Made by a program: the position numbers and the translations under genes. A stretch of DNA of 64,000 bases, from the NCBI GenBank assembly GCA_013824835.1, contig PNOM01000003.1, positions 1-64,000 of the forward strand, read 5' to 3'. A model generated the notes under the pieces. That model was not told where the DNA came from, did not search any database, and worked only from the letters and a program-made list of their open reading frames with translations. The stretch's first letter is position 1; every line of letters begins with the position of its first letter. The DNA comes from Syntrophus sp. (in: bacteria) (GTDB lineage Bacteria > Desulfobacterota > Syntrophorhabdia > Syntrophorhabdales > Syntrophorhabdaceae). This document shows, in pieces, positions 50,464 to 59,310 of the stretch.

Positions 50464-52422
50464 ATGATAACATTGAAAAAAGGGATTGACATCTTATCTG
50501 ATCTGGGCGGGATAAAAACAGTACAGGAAGCGCTGATGCTTTTCGAGAAGAAATGTGACCAGGCTAACCTGGCAAAGCTGCAGAAAATCACGCATCAAGA
50601 GGCCTTGTTGAAAATTGCCAATGCCATTGCCATGATGCAGCCGGATGCGGTGTTTGTGAATACCGGCTCAGCGGCTGACATACAAGCCATTCGCAAGATG
50701 AGCATTGCCAAAGGCGAAGAAACGCCACTAACTATGCCGGATCATACCATTCACTTTGATTACACCAAAGAACAGGGTCGCGTGGTGGACAAGACGCTCT
50801 ATATTGTCAATGAAGATGAAGACGTGAGTGTAATGGCCAAAAAGATTTTGCGCCAGGATGGGCATGCCTATATAAAAGAGCAGATGACCGGCATTGCTCA
50901 AGGCAAAACACTGCTTATCGGATTCTTCAGCCGTGGCCCGATTGGCGCGCAGGCCTCGTTGCCGGCCCTTGAAATTACTACGTCAACCTACGTTATGCAC
51001 TCTGCTAATCTGCTCTATCGCAATGCCTATGCGCACTTTGACGCGGAATTGGCGCGGGCAGGGTATGTAATTACGAATGTTCACAGTGAAGGTGCGGGTG
51101 ATCCGGCAGATTTTCCTAAAATGCGCGTGTTTATGGATCGCAGTTGGCTGACAACGTTTTCGATGCACTGTACTTATGCCGGAAACACCCTGTTGATGAA
51201 GAAAGGCAACCATCGGTTTGCGGTAGATTTAGCAACCTACTACCAGAAAGAATCGCAGCTTTCGGAACACATGTTTATCACCGGTCTTCGCGGCCCGGGT
51301 GGACGGAGTATCTATTTTGCCGGCGCTGCGCCGTCAGGGTGCGGCAAAACCACAACTGCGATGGTAGGCGAAGACTTTATCGGCGATGATTTAGCCCAGA
51401 TATGGATTGACGATCAAGGTATTGTGCGGGCCGTCAATCCGGAATGCGGCATTTTCGGTATCGTGGAAGATGTGAACCGCGAAGGTGATCCCTACCTGAT
51501 GAAATGTCTTCGCGAGCCTGGCTGTGAAGTGATCTGGTCGAACGTCCTGATTGACGAGAACAAAGTCCCCTATTGGGTCGGCTGCGGTGAGGAAATTCCC
51601 GGAAAAGGCGTAAACTACACGGGAGAATGGTGGAAAGGCAAGGTTGATGAAGACGGAGAACCGATTCCGCCGTCCAACCCAAACGCCCGTTGTACACTAT
51701 TGAGCGCTAATATGCCGAATTATAATGAGAAAATGGCCGAAGACCCAAAAGGTGTACCAATAAAAGTGATCACCTACAGCGGCCGAGATAGCGACACCAT
51801 GCCTCCCATTGTGGTCGCAAAAACTCCGGACCAGGGTGTGGCGATTGGGGCCTCGATCCTGTCTGCCGCGACTGCCACGGAAATAGGAGTGTCAGGTGTG
51901 CGTCGTCAGCCCTGGGCGAATGAACCGTTTATTCCAGGCGCACTGGCTGACTATATGGATGCACAGTTTATCTTTTTCAACTCCCCTAAGATTAAGGTAA
52001 AGCCGACTATGGCCGGGATCAATTACTTTCTGACACAGGGAGCGCGCGGCGGCGAAGGCAACAAACTGTTGGGCGAAAAACGCGATGTGAAGGCCTGGCT
52101 TGGCTGGCTGGAACTGTATGCCAATGGTGATGTAAAAGCCATTGAGACACCGATCGGATTTATCCCGAAATATGAGGATCTGAAAAAACTGTTTGCAGGT
52201 ATTGAGAAAGAATATTTGAAAGAGCTGTATGACAAACAATTCGCTTTATATGTGGATAACATTTTGGGGCGCATTGATCTTCAGACAGCAGCCTACAGAA
52301 AAGAGGAAAATGTACCTCCAAGACTGTTTGAAATCTACGAAGAACAACGCAAAGGTCTGGAAAGTCTGAAAGCGAAATATGGTTCAATTGTGGCCGTGGA
52401 ACAACTCATGGAAGCATTGTAG
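50464..52422 (+). CDS. Phosphoenolpyruvate carboxykinase, GTP type (divergent)
   Basis: 652 residues from ATG 50464, set by AGGAGA; a GTG 33 bp upstream is not supported. PEPCK motifs: the FVNTGSAADIQAIRK and PDHTIHFDYT region, FSRGPIGA, P-loop APSGCGKTT (289-297) with the reactive Cys293 of GTP enzymes, and GEDFIGDDLAQIW for metal binding. The FLWPGFGxN guanine-binding motif of classical GTP-PEPCK is absent; GARGGEGNKLLGEKRD stands in its place before ETPIGFIPKY. It should interconvert oxaloacetate and PEP; nucleotide choice (GTP, ITP or ADP) is uncertain. Single gene with its own terminator. Confidence 0.88.
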   Translation: MITLKKGIDILSDLGGIKTVQEALMLFEKKCDQANLAKLQKITHQEALLKIANAIAMMQPDAVFVNTGSAADIQAIRKMSIAKGEETPLTMPDHTIHFDYTKEQGRVVDKTLYIVNEDEDVSVMAKKILRQDGHAYIKEQMTGIAQGKTLLIGFFSRGPIGAQASLPALEITTSTYVMHSANLLYRNAYAHFDAELARAGYVITNVHSEGAGDPADFPKMRVFMDRSWLTTFSMHCTYAGNTLLMKKGNHRFAVDLATYYQKESQLSEHMFITGLRGPGGRSIYFAGAAPSGCGKTTTAMVGEDFIGDDLAQIWIDDQGIVRAVNPECGIFGIVEDVNREGDPYLMKCLREPGCEVIWSNVLIDENKVPYWVGCGEEIPGKGVNYTGEWWKGKVDEDGEPIPPSNPNARCTLLSANMPNYNEKMAEDPKGVPIKVITYSGRDSDTMPPIVVAKTPDQGVAIGASILSAATATEIGVSGVRRQPWANEPFIPGALADYMDAQFIFFNSPKIKVKPTMAGINYFLTQGARGGEGNKLLGEKRDVKAWLGWLELYANGDVKAIETPIGFIPKYEDLKKLFAGIEKEYLKELYDKQFALYVDNILGRIDLQTAAYRKEENVPPRLFEIYEEQRKGLESLKAKYGSIVAVEQLMEAL

Positions 52423-52470
52423 AAATAAGATGTAATATTATAAGTGATGGAGATGCCCTGACTTCAATAT

Positions 52471-52518
52471 AAGCACCGGATATATTCCTGAAAAGATCAT
52501 AAATTCCGGTGCTTTGTC
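52471..52518 (+). terminator. Terminator of the PEP carboxykinase gene
   Basis: Arms aagcaccgga (52471-52480) and tccggtgctt (52505-52514), a 10-bp stem followed by ttt. Confidence 0.65.
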
Positions 52519-52611
52519 GTTGGAGTAATCAAATCCTGAGGTGTGCGGACCCGGGCTATTTTACTGTTAACCCAAATAATGCAGTTGCCCTCAATTAACC
52601 CTTAACAAGAA

Positions 52612-52670
52612 TCCTCCTTTCGCAGTAGAATCAATTACTTGCCGGCAACCAACCCCATACGAAAGGAGGA
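52612..52670 (+). promoter_or_regulatory. Hairpin masking the transposase ribosome site
   Basis: tcctcctttcg (52612-52622) is the exact complement of cgaaaggagga (52660-52670), which contains the transposase Shine-Dalgarno. A transcript entering from outside would fold this 11-bp stem, with a second palindrome ttgccggcaa (52639-52648) in the loop, and hide the site. Transcripts starting inside the loop would not. Confidence 0.65.
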
Positions 52671-52678
52671 ACAAAACA

Positions 52679-53962
52679 ATGCAGAAGAATTCTACCACAA
52701 CAGCCCATACAAACAAAGTGAGAATTACCTTTACCAAGAAGAAGATGACTGCCTATGGAGGCTTTGCGCTTATCGCAGCATTCTTTGAGCGGATCGGCTT
52801 TGCAGAGATGATTGAGAAGGCGATGCCGATCACGGAATGTTCCCCGAACGGCATGGGGATATACGGAAAGGCTATTGCCTTTATTGCCATGGTCTATGCT
52901 GGGGCTGATCGGTTTTCTCACCTTGTATACCTCGGCAACAAGGAAGTTCTCGCAAAGATATTCGGGGTCAAGCGACTGCCCGATGCTGCCACGACCCTTA
53001 CCCGGATGTTCAACAAACTTAAAACTATCAAAACGGCAGATGTGCTGTCCCGCAACGTGTGGGCATATCTTACGCAACTTATCCCCTGGGAGACGATTCG
53101 GGAAGACTGGCTCACCTTCGACTCCAGCGTTCTTACCCGTTACGGAGAACAGGAGGGTGCGAAAAAGGGATACAACCCTGCCAAGCACGGCAGGCCAAGC
53201 CACAATCCTCTTCTCGCTTTTCTCAACAGGAGTAAGTACGTGATCCACCTCTGGAACCGCTCCGGCAACGTTGCCTCCTGGAATAATATCGTTGCCTTCT
53301 TCGCTGACTCCCATGACCGCATCCGCGACCGCATCAGGGTACTCGGCGTCATTGCGGACAGCGGATTCTACCTGAAGCAGTTCATTGAAAGACTTGAGGA
53401 GGAACATCTCATCTACATCATTGCGGTGAGACTCATAAGACCCCTCCAGCGGAGGATCTACTCTCTTGCCGACTGGAAGGAAATTGCGAAAGGACTTTCC
53501 GTATCAGAGTTCTCCTTTATGCACCCTCTCTGGGGAAAGGAGAGACGGTACATCGTGGTCAGGCAGGATATCACCAGGAGAAGAAAGGCGATGGGGAAAA
53601 CACTGCCTTTGTTTGCCAACGAGACTTTCATAAGAGACTACCGCTTCAGCGCGTGGATCACTAATTCAAAAGAACTGCCTTATGAGGTGTGGACCATGTG
53701 CAAGCCCCGGGCAAACGATGAGAATACCATCAAAGAGTTGAAAGAAGATTTTGCCCTCGGAGGCTTTTCGATGAAGAAGTTCTATGCAGTAGAGGCGGCT
53801 ATGGTCTTGAGAGTCCTTGTCTATAACCTCTTTCTGCTCTTCAGACATGAGTTTCTCGGGAAGAAAGAAAAGACCCAGCGTCTCAAGACCATACGATACA
53901 AGTATTTTGTGCTCCCTGCTCAAATGGGAAGCGACGGGAGAGACACCGTTCTCCGGAAATGA
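52679..53962 (+). CDS. IS1380-family transposase
   Basis: 427 residues, intact. Typical family words: FDSSVLTRYGEQEGAKKGYNP and KHGRPSHNPLLAF (DDE Asp in the first), NVASWNNIVAFF, a second acidic region GVIADSGFYLKQF, and YEVWTMCKPRANDENTIKELKEDF carrying the late Glu. DDE-type chemistry on element ends is expected. The frame is uninterrupted and all three acidic positions are present, so the element may still be active. AAAGGAGG lies ten bases upstream of the ATG but is in the hairpin described above. Confidence 0.93.
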   Translation: MQKNSTTTAHTNKVRITFTKKKMTAYGGFALIAAFFERIGFAEMIEKAMPITECSPNGMGIYGKAIAFIAMVYAGADRFSHLVYLGNKEVLAKIFGVKRLPDAATTLTRMFNKLKTIKTADVLSRNVWAYLTQLIPWETIREDWLTFDSSVLTRYGEQEGAKKGYNPAKHGRPSHNPLLAFLNRSKYVIHLWNRSGNVASWNNIVAFFADSHDRIRDRIRVLGVIADSGFYLKQFIERLEEEHLIYIIAVRLIRPLQRRIYSLADWKEIAKGLSVSEFSFMHPLWGKERRYIVVRQDITRRRKAMGKTLPLFANETFIRDYRFSAWITNSKELPYEVWTMCKPRANDENTIKELKEDFALGGFSMKKFYAVEAAMVLRVLVYNLFLLFRHEFLGKKEKTQRLKTIRYKYFVLPAQMGSDGRDTVLRK

Positions 53963-54093
53963 GGAAAAGCCCTGAAGGGCCTTACGCTACAGGTGCGGGA
54001 ACTGTAAATGCAGTTTTTGGGTTAATCAGGTAATCCCTGATATTAGGCTTCGAAAAACATGAGAAGCAGGGTATATAAACCTGATATTAACCC

Positions 54094-54121
54094 TTGACAG
54101 CCCCCAAATAATTAATATAGG
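54094..54121 (+). promoter_or_regulatory. Promoter of the V-ATPase operon
   Basis: Perfect TTGACA (54094-54099), 16-bp spacer, TATAGG (54116-54121); TAGGAT at 18 bp is the alternative -10. It is 69 bp downstream of the IS end and so intact. Confidence 0.55.
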
Positions 54122-54199
54122 ATAAAGCACTTTGTTATGAATATAAACAATATTTCATACCCTCCAAAAGAATAATTGATAAAAAAGGAAGGATCAGCC

Positions 54200-54820
54200 T
54201 TGACAAAGACACTGGGTGATATTACACAAGAACTGACTGAAAGGGTTCTTTCTCCGGCAAAGCTTGAATCCGAAAAAATGCTCCAAGAGGCCCATGCAAA
54301 AGCTGCAAAGATTATAGCAGATGCGGAAAAAGATGCATTGGGAATAAAAAATATGGCAAGACAGGAATCAGAACAAATTTTTAAACAAATGGAGACAGGC
54401 CTGAGGACTGCTGCCAGGGATTTTATTCTCCTCCTGCAAGAACGATTGGAGGGGGCAATTGCAATCCCGATGGTCCAAGAGGAAATCAGGGGGGCGCTAA
54501 AGGATGGAGATTTTCTGAAGAACATCATAGAGGTCGTTCTCCAGGGGTTTACCAGGCTTGGCGGCACAGAAAACAAGATTGAGATACTGCTGCCGGAAAA
54601 GGAAAGGGAAGAGTTGGGTAGGTGGTTTATAAAAAAGTTTCACGAGAAAGCCCTCAACAATATCAACGTTAATTTTACCGATAAGGTGTCTTTCGGGTTC
54701 AAGATGGGGCTTGAAGAGACCGGAACTCATTTTAATTTTGGTGAAGGTTTGGTCGAGGTTTTCGCGGATTTTTGCGCTCCCCGTTTCAGAAAATATTTTT
54801 TTACTGAAAAAATGGGTTAG
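54200..54820 (+). CDS. V-type ATPase subunit E
   Basis: 206 residues from TTG 54200, chosen for GGAAGGA just upstream; TTG 54176 would add eight residues. A long N-terminal helix (LESEKMLQEAHAKAAKIIADAEKDA) forms the peripheral-stalk coiled coil and a globular C-terminal part follows, as in AtpE of V/A-ATPases. It links the A3B3 head to the membrane subunit I and prevents it from turning. First gene of a seven-gene operon E-DUF2764-A-B-D-I-K. The sequence is weakly conserved but context makes the call safe. Confidence 0.85.
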   Translation: MTKTLGDITQELTERVLSPAKLESEKMLQEAHAKAAKIIADAEKDALGIKNMARQESEQIFKQMETGLRTAARDFILLLQERLEGAIAIPMVQEEIRGALKDGDFLKNIIEVVLQGFTRLGGTENKIEILLPEKEREELGRWFIKKFHEKALNNINVNFTDKVSFGFKMGLEETGTHFNFGEGLVEVFADFCAPRFRKYFFTEKMG

Positions 54821-54826
54821 GAAAGG

Positions 54827-55573
54827 ATGGGAAAATATTTTTTTTTGGCCAGCGCACTCCCCGCTATGCCGGTTTCCCTGGGTGACCAACTTTCCCTCCC
54901 TTTTTCTGATATCGCCCGCATTGTTCTGCGAAATATCGAACCTCAGGACCTTCCCCTTGCAAAGGCGCTGCTTATGAAGATCGATATATCCAACTTTGAA
55001 GCGATACACCAGGACCGTGATGTTTTTATAGACGGCGGTATGCTTACCCGTGATGAGATTGAACACAAACAAAATCTCCCTCTTTTCATTCAGAGTTTTC
55101 TTGACGAGAAAGAAAGGGGTGTCCATCGCCCATACCTGTTTGATGCCCTATGGGAACGTTATTATGAATATGTTTATTCCCTTGGTCAAGAGATGGAATG
55201 CAGGTTTTTGATTGATTACATCTCCTGGGATATCAGTTTAAGAAACCATCTTGTTATGGTGCGAGCCAAAGAGAGCACTCGGGAAGAAGATAATTATACC
55301 CTTGCATCTCATATCGGTACACATGACCTTTCTGCTGTTCTTGCCCAGTTGAGAAATCAAAGGGGCCCTCTTCTGGCTGAACGGATGCTTGATGAGGAAC
55401 GGTTGAGACAATTATTTCATTGCGAGGGGAGTGACCCTTTTTCCGTGGATGCGATACTTTCCACCATAGAAAAGGCCCGTATTTTTGAAAGATGGGAGAA
55501 GATGAATTTGCCCTTTATGACTGATGCGACGATTCTATTTAAGGGAGGAGTATTTGACAAGCACAATGGATAG
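54827..55573 (+). CDS. DUF2764 protein, V-ATPase-associated (subunit C place)
   Basis: 248 residues, the start matching DUF2764: MGKYFFLASALPAMPV, then RNIEPQDLPLAKALLMKID, LRNHLVMVRAKE and the long helical end. This family occurs in V-ATPase operons of Bacteroidetes, Chlamydiae and spirochaetes between subunits E and A, where the classical subunit C is missing, so it very likely fills the C role of connecting the rotor to the membrane ring. Its 3' end overlaps the start of subunit A by 20 bp. Confidence 0.88.
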   Translation: MGKYFFLASALPAMPVSLGDQLSLPFSDIARIVLRNIEPQDLPLAKALLMKIDISNFEAIHQDRDVFIDGGMLTRDEIEHKQNLPLFIQSFLDEKERGVHRPYLFDALWERYYEYVYSLGQEMECRFLIDYISWDISLRNHLVMVRAKESTREEDNYTLASHIGTHDLSAVLAQLRNQRGPLLAERMLDEERLRQLFHCEGSDPFSVDAILSTIEKARIFERWEKMNLPFMTDATILFKGGVFDKHNG

Positions 55574-57314
55574 CCGGATTGTGGCGGTCAATGGACCGCT
55601 GGTCACCGTGGAAACCGTCAAGGCGCAGGAGGTCATGATGAACGAAGTGGCCTATGTGCTTTGTAACGATGTGTTTTTGAAGTCTGAGATTATTCGGATT
55701 CGGGGAAGACTTGTGGATATGCAGGTGTTTGAGAACACCGTCGGCTTGAAGGTGGGAGATCGGGTTGATTTTACAGGCAGCTTGCTATCTGCTTCATTGG
55801 GGCCCGGCATATTGGGACAGATTTATGACGGGCTTCAGAACCCTTTGAGTAAACTCGAAAATGACCAGGGTTATTTTCTCAGAAGGGGACAATATATTAG
55901 CTCTTTAAATGAGGACAGGAGGTGGGAATTTACCCCTTCGGTTAAACCGGGCGACACAGTGAGGGCAGGATATTATCTCGGAAGCGTTCCCGAAGGCATT
56001 TTTGAACATCATATCCTTACTCCCCTTGCTCTCCAGGGAGCCTGGGAAGTGGTGGATATAAACCAACAAGGAGCCTATACGGTCACAGACAGAATTGCTA
56101 CCCTGAAGAATCGTGAAGGTGTGGAAGTTCCCATAAAGATGGCACAGCAATGGCCTGTAAAATTGCCTGTCCGGGCCTACAAAGAAAGGTTGCTGCCTGA
56201 CCGGCAACTGCTTACTCAGTGTCGCCTGATCGATATTTTCTTTCCTCTTGCCGAGGGAGGAACAGCGTGTATCCCCGGACCGTTCGGTGCCGGGAAAACT
56301 GTATTGCAACAGATTGTTTCACGGTACGCTGAGGCGGATATTGTAATTATTGTAGCATGTGGAGAGCGTGCAGGGGAGGTGGTGGAGACGATCAGGGAAC
56401 TGCCATTGCTGGAGGACCCTCGAACAGGCAAATCACTTATGGATCGCACGGTAATCATTTGTAACACCTCTTCCATGCCGGTAGCGGCACGGGAGGCATC
56501 GATCTACACCGGCGTTACCCTGGGTGAATATTACCGGCAAATAGGACTCAAAGTTCTTCTACTTGCAGACAGTACCTCGCGATGGGCGCAGGCGCTGAGG
56601 GAGTCTTCGGCGAGATTGGAAGAGATACCGGGAGAAGAGGCTTTCCCGGCTTATCTTGAGAGCAGGATTGCCGCTCTCTATGAGAGGGCTGGCGTAGTAA
56701 GACTTTATGATGATTCTACGGGCTCCCTGACCCTGATTGGCAACGTCTCTCCGGCAGGAGGAAATTTTGAGGAACCTGTGACTCAAAATACCCTTAAAGT
56801 TGTAAGCGCTTTTTATGGCCTTTCACGGACGAGGTCTGATAGGAGACGATATCCTGCCATTGATCCCCTCATCTCGTGGAGTCTCTATTTAAAACAGATG
56901 AAAGAGTCTCTGTGTGAACGTCACCCTGAATGGGTATCGTGGGTTGAGGAAACCCAGAATCTGTTTATCCAGGGAAATGAGATCCATCAGATGATGCTGG
57001 TTGTTGGAGAGGAAGGGGTAGGCATTGATGACTTTGTAACCTATCTGAAGTCGGAAATGGTGGACGTCGTTTGTTTGCAGCAGGACTCTTACGATGCAGT
57101 AGACCGCGCCACGGGCAGAGATAGACAAATCAGTGATTTTACGCTGCTCATTCGAATGGTGCACCACCGCTTTGATTTTGAAACCAAAGGGGAAGCAAGA
57201 CAGGAAATGACACATCTCCAGAATCTTTTTTTTCAGATGAAATATTGTTTGTTCCAGGGAGTGGAATATATGAAATACCGGACAGAGATTGAATCCATCC
57301 TGAGAAAGGAGTAA
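55554..57314 (+). CDS. V-type ATPase catalytic subunit A
   Basis: 586 residues from TTG 55554, which is five bases after GGAGG (55545-55549); the first ATG (55566) is too far from it. P-loop GPFGAGKTV (242-250), catalytic Glu in [33 protein letters not shown] and the non-homologous insert typical of A subunits (residues about 105-190). It hydrolyses or makes ATP in alternation with B subunits. Length is normal. Overlaps DUF2764 by 20 bp and precedes B by seven bases. Confidence 0.96.
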   Translation: MTSTMDSRIVAVNGPLVTVETVKAQEVMMNEVAYVLCNDVFLKSEIIRIRGRLVDMQVFENTVGLKVGDRVDFTGSLLSASLGPGILGQIYDGLQNPLSKLENDQGYFLRRGQYISSLNEDRRWEFTPSVKPGDTVRAGYYLGSVPEGIFEHHILTPLALQGAWEVVDINQQGAYTVTDRIATLKNREGVEVPIKMAQQWPVKLPVRAYKERLLPDRQLLTQCRLIDIFFPLAEGGTACIPGPFGAGKTVLQQIVSRYAEADIVIIVACGERAGEVVETIRELPLLEDPRTGKSLMDRTVIICNTSSMPVAAREASIYTGVTLGEYYRQIGLKVLLLADSTSRWAQALRESSARLEEIPGEEAFPAYLESRIAALYERAGVVRLYDDSTGSLTLIGNVSPAGGNFEEPVTQNTLKVVSAFYGLSRTRSDRRRYPAIDPLISWSLYLKQMKESLCERHPEWVSWVEETQNLFIQGNEIHQMMLVVGEEGVGIDDFVTYLKSEMVDVVCLQQDSYDAVDRATGRDRQISDFTLLIRMVHHRFDFETKGEARQEMTHLQNLFFQMKYCLFQGVEYMKYRTEIESILRKE

Positions 57315-57321
57315 TTGCGTA

Positions 57322-58623
57322 ATGATTATTGAATACTCTCGAATTACACAAATTCAGGGGGATATCATCTCGGTTATTGCTTCCGGAGTTCAGTACAGCG
57401 AACTGGCTGTTGTCAAGAGCCACATGAAGACATCCCTTGCCCAGGTGATACGTTTGAGGGGAGATGAGGTATTTCTCCAGGTTTTTGCAGGCACTCGCGG
57501 AGTTGCTACGGGAGATCAGGTACGGTTCCTGGGGCATCCCATGCAGGTGCCCTTTGGCGATGCCTTGTTGGGGCGAATTTTCAATGGCTCCGGGTATCCC
57601 ATTGACGGTGGTCCTGAGCTGAAGGTTTTGCCTCGTCTCGAAATTAACGGTCCTTCGGTGAACCCTGTTATGCGTGTCATTCCCAGGGGATTTATTGAGA
57701 CAAGAGTGCCCATGATTGATATGTTCAACCCCCTTGTGGAGAGCCAGAAGTTGCCCATTTTTGCCGCAGCCGGGGAGCCCTATAATGAATTGCTCGCCCG
57801 AATCGGTATATGCGCTGATGCGGACATAGTTATTCTCGGGGGTATCGGCCTGAAGCATGATGAATACCTTAAATTCCGTCGGGCCTTCGAGGAAAGCGGT
57901 ATTTCGTCGCGTACTATCATGTTCGTGCATACAGCATCCGATCCTGTTGTAGAAAGGCTTCTTGTTCCTGACCTTGCCCTTGCCGTAGCCGAACAGTTCG
58001 GAGTAAAGGGGAAAAGGGTACTTGTCCTTCTTACCGATATGACTGCTTTTGCTGATGCAATGAAGGAAATTGCAATTTCCATGGATCAGGTCCCGTCAAA
58101 TCTTGGTTACCCGGGATCATTATACAGCGACCTCGCTTCTCGGTATGAGAAGGCGGTCGATTTTGAAGGCGCCGGGAGTATTACGATCCTTGCGGTAACA
58201 ACAATGCCTGGAGATGATGTGACCCATCCAGTCCCGGATAATACCGGTTATATTACTGAAGGGCAGTTTTATCTGAAAAAGGGGGTTATTGAACCCTTCG
58301 GCTCCCTGTCTCGCCTAAAGCAGCTTGTGATAGGAAAAGTAACCAGACAGGACCATGGGCATATTATGAACAGTATGATACGCCTTTTTGCCAAGGGCAG
58401 GGAAGTGGAACAAAAGCTTGCCATGGGGTTTGAAAGGACGGCGGATGATGAACGGTACCTGCGTTATGGAAAACTCTTTTATGAACGGTTTATGGATCTG
58501 AAGGTTAATATGGGTCTGGATGAAGCCCTTGACCTCGGGTGGTACACCCTTGCGGAATGTTTTCGCCCCGACGAGGTGGGCATCAAGCAGGAACTCATTG
58601 ACAAACATTGGCCCAGGGCATAA
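57322..58623 (+). CDS. V-type ATPase subunit B
   Basis: 433 residues. Signature words: [51 protein letters not shown] (degenerate nucleotide site in place of a true P-loop, as expected for B), [28 protein letters not shown] and [19 protein letters not shown]. It is the non-catalytic partner in the A3B3 head. The stop is 18 bp before subunit D. Length and motif order are typical. Confidence 0.95.
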   Translation: MIIEYSRITQIQGDIISVIASGVQYSELAVVKSHMKTSLAQVIRLRGDEVFLQVFAGTRGVATGDQVRFLGHPMQVPFGDALLGRIFNGSGYPIDGGPELKVLPRLEINGPSVNPVMRVIPRGFIETRVPMIDMFNPLVESQKLPIFAAAGEPYNELLARIGICADADIVILGGIGLKHDEYLKFRRAFEESGISSRTIMFVHTASDPVVERLLVPDLALAVAEQFGVKGKRVLVLLTDMTAFADAMKEIAISMDQVPSNLGYPGSLYSDLASRYEKAVDFEGAGSITILAVTTMPGDDVTHPVPDNTGYITEGQFYLKKGVIEPFGSLSRLKQLVIGKVTRQDHGHIMNSMIRLFAKGREVEQKLAMGFERTADDERYLRYGKLFYERFMDLKVNMGLDEALDLGWYTLAECFRPDEVGIKQELIDKHWPRA

Positions 58624-58641
58624 GATAAACGGTTCAATTTT

Positions 58642-59247
58642 ATGGCAGAACGGATCAAGCTCAATAAAGTTTTTTTAAGAGAGCAAAAACAAAAACTGGC
58701 AATGTATGAGCGTTTTCTTCCAGCTCTTGAAGCGCGGAAACAGCAATTCCTTATGCAGCTTGCAATAATCAGAAGAACTATTGACGACAGGCAGTCCATC
58801 ATGGATATGTGGCTGAAGGAGATTGCCCCATGGTCTCCTCTCTATTGGGATATGCAGAATATCCTTCCTTTTTTTGTCGACATCCGAGAAGTCCGGGTCA
58901 AATTGAAAAACGTTGCGGGATTGAAAGTGCCTGAATATGAGGAGGTAATCTTTGATGAACCCCCCTACAGTCTCTTTGCTACACCTTATAGCTTTGATAT
59001 GGTATTGTTAAAAACAAGGGAAATAATCTCTATCAGGGAAAATATAAAGGTATTGAAAAAGCAGGAAGATGTGCTCTCCGATGGATTCAGAAAGACAAGC
59101 CAACGGATCAATCTTTACGAACAGAGATTAATTCCTGATTGCAGGGAAGCAATTCGCAAGATCACGGTATATCTTCAGGACCAGCAGGCAGCGGCTGTCG
59201 GGGTCGCAAAGGTTGCCAAAAGGCTCGAGGAAGAGGCATTATATTGA
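58642..59247 (+). CDS. V-type ATPase subunit D (central rotor)
   Basis: 201 residues, two long antiparallel helices: KLNKVFLREQKQKLAMYERFLPALEARKQQFL at the start and ITVYLQDQQAAAVGVAKVAKRLEEEAL at the end, the coiled-coil axle that turns in the A3B3 head. The middle part varies, as in the family. Subunit F, usually its partner in A/V-ATPases, is missing from the operon and from the window; many Bacteroidetes- and Chlamydia-type operons also lack it. Same operon, 18 bp after subunit B. Confidence 0.88.
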   Translation: MAERIKLNKVFLREQKQKLAMYERFLPALEARKQQFLMQLAIIRRTIDDRQSIMDMWLKEIAPWSPLYWDMQNILPFFVDIREVRVKLKNVAGLKVPEYEEVIFDEPPYSLFATPYSFDMVLLKTREIISIRENIKVLKKQEDVLSDGFRKTSQRINLYEQRLIPDCREAIRKITVYLQDQQAAAVGVAKVAKRLEEEALY

Positions 59248-59310
59248 TGACACTACAGGGAGGAGCCGCTTGCGAATGCCGCTTTGCTATATTGACAGAG
59301 GGAGGTTGTT

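Larger units (their letters stand above)
52571..54021 (+). mobile_element. IS1380-family insertion sequence
   Basis: A 1451-bp element with a single transposase gene. Imperfect terminal inverted repeats start cccaaa at 52571 and end tttggg at 54021 (13 of 16 bases match across the first 16). TTAA directly flanks both ends (52567-52570 and 54022-54025) and fits the 4-bp target duplication of the family, although TTAA is its own complement and could also be extra inverted repeat. It sits between the PEPCK terminator and the V-ATPase promoter and does not interrupt a gene. Confidence 0.75.

Noticed and set aside
52679-53962. Passenger genes carried by the insertion sequence
   Set aside because: Only the transposase fits between the inverted ends; no other frame inside is credible.
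57148-57930. 260-residue minus-strand frame
   Set aside because: Opposite V-ATPase subunits A and B; composition is that of a shadow.
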